The notes below the pieces were generated by a model. That model did no database searches. It worked only from the letters and a program-made list of their open reading frames with translations, and was not told the origin of the DNA. A stretch of 64,000 nt of DNA from Chryseobacterium sp. SC28. GTDB taxonomy: Bacteria > Bacteroidota > Bacteroidia > Flavobacteriales > Weeksellaceae. How positions within the stretch are numbered: position 1 is the stretch's first letter; every line of letters begins with the position of its first letter. The DNA is taken from the NCBI RefSeq assembly GCF_003932955.1, contig NZ_QOVY01000001.1, positions 124,001-188,000 on the forward strand, in the 5' to 3' direction. The position numbers were made by a program, and so were the translations under genes. This document shows positions 44,354 through 53,030 of the stretch, piece by piece.

Positions 44354-45709
44354 TTATTCGATGATTTCGTCCCCGGATTCTTCTGCAGAAGGCTGGTTGT
44401 ATAACAGCTCCACCAGTTCCACACTTTTGTTCTGCATTTTGAGAATCTTGAAATGATAATTTTCATAATCAAACTCCTGATTTTCTTCGGGAATATCCTG
44501 CAACTCGTTCAGAATAAATCCTGCCAACGTGTTGTAATCTCCTTCTTCCGAGGGTGGTATTTTTTTTGGGAGCTGTTCGTTGATCTCGTCCAGTGGCTGT
44601 GTGGCTTTTACCCAATAAATATTTTCGCCCACTTTGTCCACAATTTTTTCTTCCTCATCTTCTTCATCTTGGATTTCGCCCACCAATTCTTCAAGAATAT
44701 CTTCTAAAGTGATAATCCCCTCCGTACCTCCAAATTCATCAATGACAATAGCCAGATGCTGCTTCTTGAGCTGAAACACCTTCAGAAGATCGGAAATTTT
44801 CTTGCTCCCAACTACAAAAAAAGGCTCTCTCATAAAGGATCTCAGAGTCTCGTGGGTCACTTGTCCCTTGCTTTTGATATATTCTCTGATGATTTCTTTG
44901 GTATAGAATATGCCGATGATATTATCAATAGAACCTTCATAAACGGGAATCCGCGAGTAGCCGCTGTCCATAATCTGATTGATAATGTCCTCGGGATCAT
45001 CATCAATATCGATGGAGGAGATATTCTGTCTTGTGACCATAATCTGCTTCGCATTGTGATCTGTAAAATCAAAGGCATTTTTTATGATCTCATAATTTTC
45101 TTCTTCTATTTCGCCACTGTCTGCCGATTGTTTTACCAATAATTGCAACTCCTCGGTGGAGTGAATGTCCTGCTCAGATGCCGGATGAATCTTTATCAGT
45201 TTCAGAAATGCGCTAGATAAGGAGTTCATCAGCCAGATAAACGGCCGGAAGATATTGTAAAATAAATGCAGCGGATATGCGATGAAAAGCGTAGTAGCCT
45301 CCGATTTCCTTATTGCAATTGACTTAGGGACTAATTCTCCAAAGACGATATGCATAATGGTAATCAGCAAGAAACTACAAACTACAGAAATAGTGGTCAC
45401 ACTGGCTGCGGCAAGTTCGATATTCAAAGAATGGAAAGTTGCTTCTATGATATGATGCAGCGCGCTTTCTCCCACCCAGCCTAATGCCAAGGAGGCGAGC
45501 GTGATCCCGAGCTGAGTTGCAGAAAGATAAGCATCAAGATTTTTGATGATCCCTTCCGCTTTTTTGGCCATCGTGTTGCCCTCGGCAGCTCTCACTTGGA
45601 TTTGGGAATATCGCACTTTTACTATTGAGAACTCGGCGGCCACGAAAAAACCGTTCAGAAGGACTAAAAAGAATGCAATAAGTAGATTGACTAAACTATC
45701 GGAGTCCAT
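44354..45709 (-). CDS. CNNM/CorC (HlyC) family membrane protein with CBS pair
   Basis: A 451-residue protein. The N-terminal DUF21/CNNM membrane domain (about 1-190; LNGFFVAAEFSIVKVRYSQI, FGELVPKSIAIRK) is followed by a CBS pair (about 205-335; MVTRQNISSIDIDDD, FGGTEGIITLEDILEELVGEI) and a C-terminal CorC_HlyC domain (LDEINEQLPKKIP, YNTLAGFILNEL). Family members are linked to Mg2+/Co2+ efflux; the name hemolysin is historical. It leads an operon with clpS. Confidence 0.92.
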   Translation of the reverse strand: MDSDSLVNLLIAFFLVLLNGFFVAAEFSIVKVRYSQIQVRAAEGNTMAKKAEGIIKNLDAYLSATQLGITLASLALGWVGESALHHIIEATFHSLNIELAAASVTTISVVCSFLLITIMHIVFGELVPKSIAIRKSEATTLFIAYPLHLFYNIFRPFIWLMNSLSSAFLKLIKIHPASEQDIHSTEELQLLVKQSADSGEIEEENYEIIKNAFDFTDHNAKQIMVTRQNISSIDIDDDPEDIINQIMDSGYSRIPVYEGSIDNIIGIFYTKEIIREYIKSKGQVTHETLRSFMREPFFVVGSKKISDLLKVFQLKKQHLAIVIDEFGGTEGIITLEDILEELVGEIQDEEDEEEKIVDKVGENIYWVKATQPLDEINEQLPKKIPPSEEGDYNTLAGFILNELQDIPEENQEFDYENYHFKILKMQNKSVELVELLYNQPSAEESGDEIIE

Positions 45710-45794
45710 TGGTGGTTGCTATACAATCTCTGCAAAGATAGATATTTTTTTTCACTTTAAATTTAAGTTTAGACTGGAGAGCAACTCAGAAAAT

Positions 45795-45828
45795 AAAAAG
45801 CATTGGGATTTGACTCTCAATGCTTTTT
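45795..45828. terminator. Bidirectional terminator after atpG
   Basis: AAAAAGCATTG (45795-45805) and CAATGCTTTTT (45818-45828) pair perfectly with A and T runs on both sides. On the minus strand it ends the ATP synthase operon, 33 bases after the atpG stop codon. Confidence 0.88.
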
Positions 45829-45860
45829 ACAACTAACGATAACTTTAACTTTTATTTTGA

Positions 45861-46727
45861 TCAACTGTTCTGCAGAGCTTCGGCTCCGGAAACAATTTCT
45901 AATATTTCGTTGGTAATAGCTGCCTGTCTTGCTTTGTTGTAGTAGATCTTAAGCTCATTTCTGAGGGCTTCAGCATTGTCGGTTGCCTTGTGCATAGCGG
46001 TCATCCGGGCGCCGTGCTCGGCTGCAACAGAATCCAAAATAGCTTTGAAAATCTGCGTTTTGATGGCTTTGGGGATTAACTCGTCGAGAATTGCTTGTCT
46101 GCCGGGTTCGAAGATATAATCTACATTAATTTCCGAAGCCATTTTATCTGCCGGTACCGAAATGGGCAGAACCTGCTCCATCACCACTTCCTGCGTGGCC
46201 GCATTGATGAACTTATTGTATACGACATAAACTTTATCAAACTTTCCGGTTTTGAAGTCGGACATTATTTTCTCTGTCATATTGGAAACGCGACCGAAGG
46301 AAAGATTGTCGTACAGTGAACTGTGATTTTCGTACACCGTTTTGTTTTTCCGCAATGCCTCGAAGGCTTTTTTACCCACGGTCAAAACTTCGATCTCTTT
46401 GTCTTGGTGAGCAGCAAATCCTACGTTGAGTTCTTTGATCACGGACGAGTTGAATGCGCCGGCCAAACCTCTGTTGGAAGTTACGGTGATGAAAAGAACT
46501 TTCTTCTCATCTCTTTTCAATGCAAATTCCGAGATATTGTCTGCATCCGAGGCTGCAACCACATTTTCTATGATTTCCTGAAGTTTTTCCGAGTACGGTC
46601 TCAACATGATGATGGCATCTTGCGCCTTCTTCAGTTTCGCTGCAGAAACCATTTTCATTGCGCTCGTAATCTGCATCGTTGAAGATATAGATGCGATCCT
46701 GCCTCGTATTTCTTTTAAGTTTGCCAT
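45861..46727 (-). CDS. atpG: F1 ATP synthase gamma subunit
   Basis: Central rotor stalk of F1. The 288-residue protein starts MANLKEIRGRIASISSTMQI and ends with YNKARQAAITNEILEIVSGA, the two terminal helices that form the coiled-coil shaft in the alpha/beta hexamer. ITVTSNRGLAGAFNSSV is the conserved Rossmann-like core. It is the last gene of the operon, 89 bases after atpA. Confidence 0.96.
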   Translation of the reverse strand: MANLKEIRGRIASISSTMQITSAMKMVSAAKLKKAQDAIIMLRPYSEKLQEIIENVVAASDADNISEFALKRDEKKVLFITVTSNRGLAGAFNSSVIKELNVGFAAHQDKEIEVLTVGKKAFEALRKNKTVYENHSSLYDNLSFGRVSNMTEKIMSDFKTGKFDKVYVVYNKFINAATQEVVMEQVLPISVPADKMASEINVDYIFEPGRQAILDELIPKAIKTQIFKAILDSVAAEHGARMTAMHKATDNAEALRNELKIYYNKARQAAITNEILEIVSGAEALQNS

Positions 46728-46738
46728 ATTATATTCTT

Positions 46739-46770
46739 AGTTGTTGGTAGTCGGTTGTTGGTTGTCAGTT
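46739..46770. repeat. Short degenerate GTTGGT/CAACCA repeat between atpA and atpG
   Basis: The plus strand reads GTTGTTGGTAGTCGGTTGTT and continues in the same style; on the transcribed strand this is a run of CAAC/CAACCA units just upstream of the atpG start. It is a simple-sequence element without dyad symmetry. Whether it affects translation or is neutral is unknown. Confidence 0.5.
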
Positions 46771-46816
46771 CAAGAAAAAACATCTATCAGTATCCACCAA
46801 GAAGCCTCAACTAATT

Positions 46817-48394
46817 TTAATTATATTTTCCGGAGAGTTCTGTTGCAACTTGCCTCAAAACCCCTGTCAATTGATCGTCTATTTTACCGGCTTTTAGAGC
46901 CGCCATTACTTCCGGATGTTTATTTTTCAAGAAATCCACATATTCTACGAGGAATTCTTTTACTTTTCTGATGGGGATATCTCGCAAAAGATTCTCGGTG
47001 CCGGCGTAGATCATTGCAACTTGATTTTCCACAGGAAGTGGCGAGTTTACCGGTTGTTTTAGAAGTTCTACGTTTCTTTCTCCCTTAGAGATTACCGCCA
47101 TAGTAGCCGCATCCAAATCGGAACCGAATTTGGCAAAAGCTTCCAGCTCTTTATATTGAGCCTGATCCAATTTAAGTGTGCCAGACACTTTTTTCATAGA
47201 TTTGATTTGAGCATTACCTCCCACCCTGGATACGGAGATCCCAACGTTGATCGCCGGACGGACTCCTGAGTTGAAAAGATCTGTCTCCAAGAAGATCTGA
47301 CCATCGGTGATCGAGATCACGTTTGTCGGGATATAAGCAGAGACGTCACCCGCTTGAGTTTCAATGATAGGAAGCGCAGTCAAAGATCCGCCACCTTTTA
47401 CCAATGGCCGAATAGACTCCGGCAAATCATTCATTTGGGATGCAATGGTATCGTCTTTGATGATTTTGGCTGCTCTTTCCAATAATCTGGAGTGTAGATA
47501 GAAGACGTCTCCCGGATATGCTTCACGACCCGGCGGTCTTCTCAGCAAAAGTGAAAGCTCGCGGTACGCCACTGCTTGTTTCGACAGATCATCGTAAACG
47601 ATCAAAGCAGGACGGCCGGTATCTCTGAAATATTCGCCGATAGAAGCACCGGCCATCGCCGCATAAACCTGCATCGGCACCGGATCCGAAGCGTTGGCAG
47701 CCACGATTACCGTATAAGCCAAAGCGCCTTTGTCCTCCAATGTTTTCACGATCTGGGCTACGGTTGAAGCCTTTTGGCCAATCGCCACATAGATGCAGTA
47801 CACCGGTTGTCCGGCGTTATAAAATTCTCTTTGATTGATAATGGTATCGATGGCTACGACTGTTTTACCGGTTTGCCGGTCTCCAATGATCAATTCTCTT
47901 TGTCCTCTTCCAATAGGAATCATAGAATCGATGGCCACGATGCCGGTTTGAAGTGGCTCGGTCACCGGTTGGCGGAAGATGACGCCGGGCGCTTTCCGCT
48001 CCAACGGCATTTCGTAAAGTTCGCCAGTGATGGGTCCCTTGCCATCGATTGGAGCGCCTAACGTATCGACTACTCTGCCAAGCATTCCTTCACCCACGTT
48101 GATGGAGGATATTTTGTTGGTTCTTTTTACCGTGTCGCCTTCTTTTACCAGTTTGGATTCGCCAAGAAGTGCCACCCCCACATTATCCTCTTCCAAGTTT
48201 AGCACGATCCCCTCTACACCCACCTCGAATCTTACCAATTCTCCGTATTGTACATTTTCCAAACCGTAAACGCGGGCGATGCCATCCCCGATTGTAAGCA
48301 CAGTCCCAACTTCTTCTATGTTAGATTGTGTATCGAAATTAGCTAATTGCTGCTTCAGTATCGCTGATACTTCTGCCGGATTTATTTCTGCCAT
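46817..48394 (-). CDS. atpA: F1 ATP synthase alpha subunit
   Basis: Non-catalytic nucleotide-binding subunit of F1, 525 aa. Walker A GDRQTGKT is at 171-178, with the downstream [20 protein letters not shown] and the alpha signature [14 protein letters not shown]. The C-terminal domain ends with an ATELSGKYN tail. It is flanked by atpH and atpG in the usual order. Confidence 0.98.
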   Translation of the reverse strand: MAEINPAEVSAILKQQLANFDTQSNIEEVGTVLTIGDGIARVYGLENVQYGELVRFEVGVEGIVLNLEEDNVGVALLGESKLVKEGDTVKRTNKISSINVGEGMLGRVVDTLGAPIDGKGPITGELYEMPLERKAPGVIFRQPVTEPLQTGIVAIDSMIPIGRGQRELIIGDRQTGKTVVAIDTIINQREFYNAGQPVYCIYVAIGQKASTVAQIVKTLEDKGALAYTVIVAANASDPVPMQVYAAMAGASIGEYFRDTGRPALIVYDDLSKQAVAYRELSLLLRRPPGREAYPGDVFYLHSRLLERAAKIIKDDTIASQMNDLPESIRPLVKGGGSLTALPIIETQAGDVSAYIPTNVISITDGQIFLETDLFNSGVRPAINVGISVSRVGGNAQIKSMKKVSGTLKLDQAQYKELEAFAKFGSDLDAATMAVISKGERNVELLKQPVNSPLPVENQVAMIYAGTENLLRDIPIRKVKEFLVEYVDFLKNKHPEVMAALKAGKIDDQLTGVLRQVATELSGKYN

Positions 48395-48405
48395 TATAGG
48401 TTATT

Positions 48406-48942
48406 TTAATTAAGTTGAAATTCTTTTTTGATGTTGTTCAGCTTTGTTCGCACAGATGCGTCGATCTGCTGATCGCCAACTCTCAGGATATAACCTCCCA
48501 ATATTTCCGGTTTCACGTTGGTCTTCAAATCATAATTGGAAACGTTGACCATCTTGGAATCGGTGATGATGCGCTGAATGTTTTTTTCCGATAAAGCCGA
48601 GGCAGTTACCAAGGAGACACGCTGCGTGCCATTGATGTCTTCTACTTTATTGATAAATTCCTGAGCGATGTTTTTCAGATGAGATTCTCTCCCATGTTTG
48701 ATGACCAATCGGATAATGTTCTTAGAAACCGGAGAAAAATCTTTGAAAATCTGCAAAGCGATTGTTTCTTTCTTTTTTGCATCGATGATCGGCGAATTCA
48801 TAAATCGATTCAGTTCTTTGGATGAAGACAATATTTTCACGATGGCCTTCATCTCACCGAAAATCACGTCCGTATTTCCGGATTCTTGCGTGAAATCCAA
48901 CAGACCTTGAGCGTACCTTTTAGCGACTTTGGAGTTGGCCAT
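48406..48942 (-). CDS. atpH: F1 ATP synthase delta subunit
   Basis: Peripheral-stalk subunit joining F1 to the b subunit (OSCP homologue). The 178-residue protein begins NSKVAKRYAQGLLDFTQESG and ends with KPEILGGYILRVGDQQIDAS followed by VRTKLNNIKKEFQLN, the conserved C-terminal OSCP signature. It lies 11 bases before atpA and 5 bases after atpF. Confidence 0.95.
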   Translation of the reverse strand: MANSKVAKRYAQGLLDFTQESGNTDVIFGEMKAIVKILSSSKELNRFMNSPIIDAKKKETIALQIFKDFSPVSKNIIRLVIKHGRESHLKNIAQEFINKVEDINGTQRVSLVTASALSEKNIQRIITDSKMVNVSNYDLKTNVKPEILGGYILRVGDQQIDASVRTKLNNIKKEFQLN

Positions 48943-48947
48943 CTCGA

Positions 48948-49445
48948 TTAGTTTAAGTTTGAGTTGTTTAGAATATTTTCGACCAAAGCATTTTGTGCGC
49001 TGTCAGTGCTCAATTTTTCTCTCAGAATTCTTTCGGCGATGCTCACGGACAAGACTCCGATTTGGGTTTTGATGTCTGCCATAGCAGCATTTTTTTCCGC
49101 TTGGATGGATTGCCTTGCCGCTTCGATCATTTTTTCGCCTTCTATTTTGGCACTATCTTTAGCTTGGCTGATGATTTTATCTTTCATATCTCTTGCTTCC
49201 TTCAAGATGAGGTCTCTCTCGGCTCTTGCTTCGCGAATGATTCTTTCGTTATCTTCTTTCAAATGAGCCATTTCCTGCCTAGCCAATTTGGCCTGATTCA
49301 TAGCATCGATGATGGAGGTCTCTCTTTCATCGATGGATTTCAGAATTGGTTTCCATGCAAACTTACCCAAGACGAACAGCAAGATCAAGAAAATGACAGA
49401 TTGGATAATAAACAATCCGGATGAAAACTGATTAATTAATTCCAT
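48948..49445 (-). CDS. atpF: F0 ATP synthase b subunit
   Basis: Membrane-anchored peripheral stalk, 165 aa. One N-terminal hydrophobic helix (LFIIQSVIFLILLFVLGKFA) is followed by a long charged helix, including KPILKSIDERETSIIDAM and SIAERILREKL near the end, that dimerises and contacts delta. The next gene, atpH, starts after 5 bases. Confidence 0.95.
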   Translation of the reverse strand: MELINQFSSGLFIIQSVIFLILLFVLGKFAWKPILKSIDERETSIIDAMNQAKLARQEMAHLKEDNERIIREARAERDLILKEARDMKDKIISQAKDSAKIEGEKMIEAARQSIQAEKNAAMADIKTQIGVLSVSIAERILREKLSTDSAQNALVENILNNSNLN

Positions 49446-49527
49446 TATATAACTTAGATGATTTTTTTAAATTTAAATTAAAAATATTGCTGCAGCCAAC
49501 CGCTGCAACAATATTTTTGGTTTTCAA

Positions 49528-49722
49528 TTAGTTCACTGCGAACAATGCAGCAAATGCAACACCTTCTATAAGTGCCGCAGCAATAAGCATCACAGTTTGG
49601 ATCCTTCCGTACTGCTCCGGTTGTCTGGCGATCGCTTCAAGAGCTGCCGCACCAATTCTTCCAATACCGATACCGGCACCAAGTACAGCTATACCTGCAC
49701 CAACAATTTTAGGCATTTCCAT
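49528..49722 (-). CDS. atpE: F0 ATP synthase c subunit
   Basis: Proteolipid of the rotor ring. Only 64 residues form the helical hairpin: helix 1 VGAGIAVLGAGIGIGRIG, loop ARQPEQYGR and helix 2 with the ion-carrying E53 in AALIEGVAF. The short length is normal for Bacteroidota. The residue after E53 is Gly and the hydroxyl ligand of Na+-type rings is not evident, so proton coupling is likely. Confidence 0.95.
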   Translation of the reverse strand: MEMPKIVGAGIAVLGAGIGIGRIGAAALEAIARQPEQYGRIQTVMLIAAALIEGVAFAALFAVN

Positions 49723-49759
49723 AAAATATATAATTTAAAAAATTTGTTTCATTAATTTA

Positions 49760-50869
49760 TTAATGAGCATGCTCGTGCTCTTCTACCGCCATCCCAATAA
49801 AAAGTGCAGACAGCATCGTAAAAATATAGGCCTGTAAAAACGCTACCAACACCTCCAGCAAATAGATGACAAACGTGAGAAAAGGGAAGGCAATTCCTGC
49901 AATCACATTTTTGAAAACATAGATCAACCCGATCAAGCTCATTATTACGATATGTCCGGCCGTCATATTAGCAAATAGACGGATCATCAATGCAAAAGGC
50001 TTTGTAATGGTTCCCAGCAATTCTATCGGCATCATAATCAATTTCATCGGCACAGGCACGCCGGGCATCCAGAAGATGTGCTGCCAGTAATCTTTATTTC
50101 CAGAAAAAGTCGTAATAAGATACGTCAAAACCGCCAGGAAAAATGTAATCGCAATATTGCCTGTGACGTTGATCCCGAAAGGCAACAAGCCTAAAATATT
50201 CAAAAATAAAATGTAGAAAAACACAGTCAGGAGATAACCCATATAGCGCTTGTACTTATGACCAATGTTTGGGATGGCAATATCATCTCTTATAAAAACC
50301 ACCACCGGCTCAAAGAACTTGGCAACCCCTGCCGGCACCAAAGATTTCTTGTAAGACCTTGCCATTCCTACGAAAATAAACACCATCAACACAGACACCA
50401 ACAAAATTATCAGAACACTTTTGGTGATGGATAGATCCAAAACTCTGTCCACAGTCGGGTGGTTGTTTTCATCGAGTTTTAAATCGCCCGAAGCGTCGGT
50501 TCTATAGATTTTTTCGTGATAAAGCTTGTAATATTTGCCTTTACTTTCTATCGGATATCCGTGTATAAATTCGCCACCTTTACCCTCAGCATTACTCATA
50601 AAAACATGAAAGCCTTCATCATAAATAATCACAGGTAGCGGAAAACCTATGTGATGACCCTCTTTATCAACCATCAACGTAAAATCATGAGCATCAAGAA
50701 TGTCATGATCTATATACTCCTTGTTTTCTTGGGATATCTTCTCTTTTTCAGAAAGCGCAGAAGTTTCAGTCACAGCTCTACCCTGCTGATTACCAGCATT
50801 ATCGTGCTGCGCAAAGGCGAGCACAAATGTCATAAAACTGTAAAATAAAATAGCCGTTTTCTTTAGCAT
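49760..50869 (-). CDS. atpB: F0 ATP synthase a subunit with secreted N-terminal extension
   Basis: Proton-channel subunit, 369 aa from the ATG at 50869. Residues 1-21 (LKKTAILFYSFMTFVLAFA) look like a cleavable signal peptide, followed by about 115 polar residues (including KEYIDHDILDAHDFTLMVDK) before the first channel TM segment. Conserved channel elements are LLPFGINVTGNIAITFFLAV and the essential Arg in ALMIRLFANMTAGHIV. E. coli subunit a has 271 residues, so the extra domain is real and probably periplasmic; such an extension is usual in Bacteroidota. Confidence 0.93.
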   Translation of the reverse strand: MLKKTAILFYSFMTFVLAFAQHDNAGNQQGRAVTETSALSEKEKISQENKEYIDHDILDAHDFTLMVDKEGHHIGFPLPVIIYDEGFHVFMSNAEGKGGEFIHGYPIESKGKYYKLYHEKIYRTDASGDLKLDENNHPTVDRVLDLSITKSVLIILLVSVLMVFIFVGMARSYKKSLVPAGVAKFFEPVVVFIRDDIAIPNIGHKYKRYMGYLLTVFFYILFLNILGLLPFGINVTGNIAITFFLAVLTYLITTFSGNKDYWQHIFWMPGVPVPMKLIMMPIELLGTITKPFALMIRLFANMTAGHIVIMSLIGLIYVFKNVIAGIAFPFLTFVIYLLEVLVAFLQAYIFTMLSALFIGMAVEEHEHAH

Positions 50870-50927
50870 TGATGATTTTTTTTCGTTGTGCAAAAATAGC
50901 TTATTTTTTTTCTTTTCAAGAATAAAT

Positions 50928-51299
50928 TTACTGTTTTTTGTCATAATTAATAAGCTGTATTGCATAATATGTAATCAGCGCAGTAAGAACCAAATAAGGC
51001 AAAATAAAATGAAATTTGTAACCCGGGATTTCGTCAAAATGGAGTTTGTTTTTGATAAGATACATCAAAAAGAATTTTATTAAAATCAAACCCAGAACGG
51101 AAAGTCCCACAAATTGCGGCGCTGTCTTGTTGATAATCAAAAGAAGCGTTACCATCATCATAAAAATAAGACTGAGGAAAAGGTAGAACTTGATGATAAT
51201 GACTTCGTCCAGATGAAACATAAACTTCCACAAACAAAAATGAATGATAAATGTCGAGAAAAACAAGACACTGATGACGGTATTTTTCCTGTTCTGCAT
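50928..51299 (-). CDS. Small four-helix membrane protein in the ATP synthase operon
   Basis: A 123-residue protein with four hydrophobic segments (about 7-26, 34-57, 62-82 and 96-116) and a short cytosolic LINYDKKQ tail. It lies between the AtpZ-like gene and atpB, the position of atpI in other bacteria, and probably helps F0 assembly or regulation. I see no specific AtpI motif; it resembles a Flavobacteriia-specific DUF (possibly DUF6168). Confidence 0.65.
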   Translation of the reverse strand: MQNRKNTVISVLFFSTFIIHFCLWKFMFHLDEVIIIKFYLFLSLIFMMMVTLLLIINKTAPQFVGLSVLGLILIKFFLMYLIKNKLHFDEIPGYKFHFILPYLVLTALITYYAIQLINYDKKQ

Positions 51300-51359
51300 C
51301 TACGGTAATATTCTTTTAATGGTAAGGCTAAAAAATTTCTCGCAAAATAGACCAACTGA

Positions 51360-51611
51360 TTATTTATGTGCTTCGTTTTCTTCCTCTTTATTCAAAACTT
51401 CCAATCTTTTCAAAGTGGTATAAAGCGAAAGACAAAGCCCACTAAGGCCGATAACTAAAGCCAAAACACTAGAGCCGGTTTCGAAATAAAGATCCAACCG
51501 GTGACCTCCCCAAAAGGAAATCCCGATGATGAAGAGCATTTGGAAAACTATGGAAGAATAGAGCCCGTATTTCCGTAGCGCATTGGTGTTTCTACTTTGC
51601 TTGCCGTCCAA
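51360..51611 (-). CDS. AtpZ/AtpI-like F0F1 ATPase accessory protein
   Basis: An 83-residue protein with two hydrophobic helices: LYSSIVFQMLFIIGISFWGG and SVLALVIGLSGLCLSLY. The ATPase_gene1 pattern (Gly-Gly-hydrophobic-Asp after helix 1, here WGGHRLDLYFET) supports AtpZ. I choose the TTG at 51611 (MDGKQSRNTNALRKYG), because a -7 box at 51626-51633 places transcription start just upstream and rules out a longer frame. It is the first gene of the ATP synthase operon and may form a Mg2+/Ca2+ channel or help c-ring assembly. Confidence 0.8.
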   Translation of the reverse strand: MDGKQSRNTNALRKYGLYSSIVFQMLFIIGISFWGGHRLDLYFETGSSVLALVIGLSGLCLSLYTTLKRLEVLNKEEENEAHK

Positions 51612-51625
51612 AATTATATTTTTTA

Positions 51626-51633
51626 CAAAAGTA
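51626..51633 (-). promoter_or_regulatory. -7 box of the ATP synthase operon
   Basis: TACTTTTG on the minus strand, a perfect TAnnTTTG. Transcription would start near 51620, leaving about 9 bases before the TTG start of the AtpZ-like gene. Confidence 0.5.
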
Positions 51634-51783
51634 AACAATCTCGGCCAACTAAAACCTGATAATTATCTATCTCATTCTCAAAGCGAATGCGCCAAGGTTT
51701 TTAATTTTCAAGCTAAAATAAAATTATTTTTAATTATTTTTCCATTTTACGGTTTCCCGTAAGGAAATGTCATTTTATGTATT

Positions 51784-51791
51784 TACCTTTG
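51784..51791 (+). promoter_or_regulatory. -7 box of a candidate small RNA
   Basis: TACCTTTG, a perfect TAnnTTTG on the plus strand, in a gap where no plus-strand gene exists. No good -33 box was found. Confidence 0.45.
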
Positions 51792-51797
51792 TATCAA

Positions 51798-51880
51798 ATT
51801 AATAATCGTAAGAACACAAGTGATGAATTATAAAGGGTTCCAAAGAGTCTGAAGGACAACTTTAGGCTCTTTTTATTTTC
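51798..51880 (+). ncRNA. Candidate small RNA of about 80 nt
   Basis: Between a -7 box (51784-51791) and an intrinsic terminator, the plus strand has no known gene. The terminator is AAAGAGTCTGAAG (51842-51854), loop GACAA, CTTTAGGCTCTTT (51860-51872), then a T-rich tail (two wobble pairs in 13). A nine-codon ORF (MNYKGFQRV, 51823-51852) ends inside the 5' stem arm, so this could be a regulatory RNA, a leader-peptide relic or a tiny gene. The tail overlaps the 3' end of the convergent GNAT gene. Confidence 0.45.
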
Positions 51881-52322
51881 TTAGCATTTCGATATGGGGA
51901 ATGTCGTCTTCCAAATATTTTTTCCCGGTCTCTGCAAATCCAAAAGCGGAATAAAACTTCAAAAGATAACTCTGTGCAGAAATCCGGATTTCGGCGGTAC
52001 CCAACCGATTTTCTATAACCTCCAAGGCAAATTTTATCAACTGCTTTCCCAAACCACTGCCGCGCATCTTTTTGGTGGTGACGACCCTTCCTATAGATGC
52101 TTCGGGATATTTGATACCTTTGTCGAAAATCCTGCAGTACGCCAAAACTTCGTCCCCGTTCTCTGCCCATAGATGAAGCGCCAATTGGTCGTAATCGTCC
52201 AAATCCGCATACGGGCAATGCTGCTCTACGACGAAAACATTAATTCTGGCTTTGATGATTTCATAAAGTTCCGTCGTGGTAAGTTCCGAAAATGTTTTGA
52301 TCTTCCACTCAATATTAGTCAT
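51873..52322 (-). CDS. GNAT N-acetyltransferase, ElaA-like
   Basis: A 149-residue acetyltransferase. ARINVFVVEQHCPYADLDDY is the ElaA hallmark; the acetyl-CoA loop is GRVVTTKKMRGSGLGKQLI, followed by YLLKFYSAFGFAETGKKYLE. The chosen ATG at 52322 overlaps the engB stop codon by 8 bases, so translation is coupled. Substrate is unknown, as for E. coli ElaA. Confidence 0.9.
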   Translation of the reverse strand: MTNIEWKIKTFSELTTTELYEIIKARINVFVVEQHCPYADLDDYDQLALHLWAENGDEVLAYCRIFDKGIKYPEASIGRVVTTKKMRGSGLGKQLIKFALEVIENRLGTAEIRISAQSYLLKFYSAFGFAETGKKYLEDDIPHIEMLRK

Positions 52323-52938
52323 CGAAACGCACTTTGTTTTTGATGAGAAACTGATTGGTATCTTGGATAAATTTGAGAATCTGCTCCGTTCCCGTTTTTT
52401 TTTCAGCAGACGTGACATAGATTTCCGGCAAGTCTTCCCAGGTTTTCAGAAGTTCCATTTTGTATGCATCCACATTTCTGTCTGCTCCGCCGGGTTTCAG
52501 TTTGTCGGCTTTGGTAAAAACGATGGAAAATGGGACGCTGCTCTCCCCACACCACTGCATAAACTCGAGATCGATTTTTTGGGGCGAAAGACGCGTGTCC
52601 ACCAAAACAAAAAGATTGACCAGATTTTGCCGATTCAGGATATAATTGGTAATTAATTTTTCAAAATCCTTTCTCATATTTTTGGAAACTTTGGCGTAGC
52701 CGTATCCCGGCAAATCGGTAAGAAACCAGCTTTCATCCACCAAAAAGTGATTGATAAGCTGCGTTTTTCCCGGCGTTTGCGAGGTTTTCGCAAGATCTTT
52801 ATGATTGGTCATAGCATTGATGAGCGATGATTTGCCCACGTTGGAACGTCCGATAAATGCATATTCCGGCAATGCCGGCTCGGGACAGTCTTGCCATTTT
52901 TGGCTACTTTTGACAAATTCTGCGCTTTTGATGACCAT
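52315..52938 (-). CDS. engB: Ribosome-biogenesis GTPase EngB (YsxC/YihA)
   Basis: A 207-residue TRAFAC GTPase needed for 50S assembly. G1 GRSNVGKSSLINAM, the G2 region QTPGKTQLINHF, G3 DLPGYGYAKVS, G4 VFTKADKL and G5 VTSAEK are all visible. It is the upstream partner of the ElaA-like gene. Confidence 0.96.
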   Translation of the reverse strand: MVIKSAEFVKSSQKWQDCPEPALPEYAFIGRSNVGKSSLINAMTNHKDLAKTSQTPGKTQLINHFLVDESWFLTDLPGYGYAKVSKNMRKDFEKLITNYILNRQNLVNLFVLVDTRLSPQKIDLEFMQWCGESSVPFSIVFTKADKLKPGGADRNVDAYKMELLKTWEDLPEIYVTSAEKKTGTEQILKFIQDTNQFLIKNKVRFDD

Positions 52939-53030
52939 TTGTTTTTATATGAAAACCATCTACAAATCAAATTACTTTTGGATTAAAATTCAATGGCTTG
53001 ATGGTTCGGAAGATTTATTAAGTTCAGATA

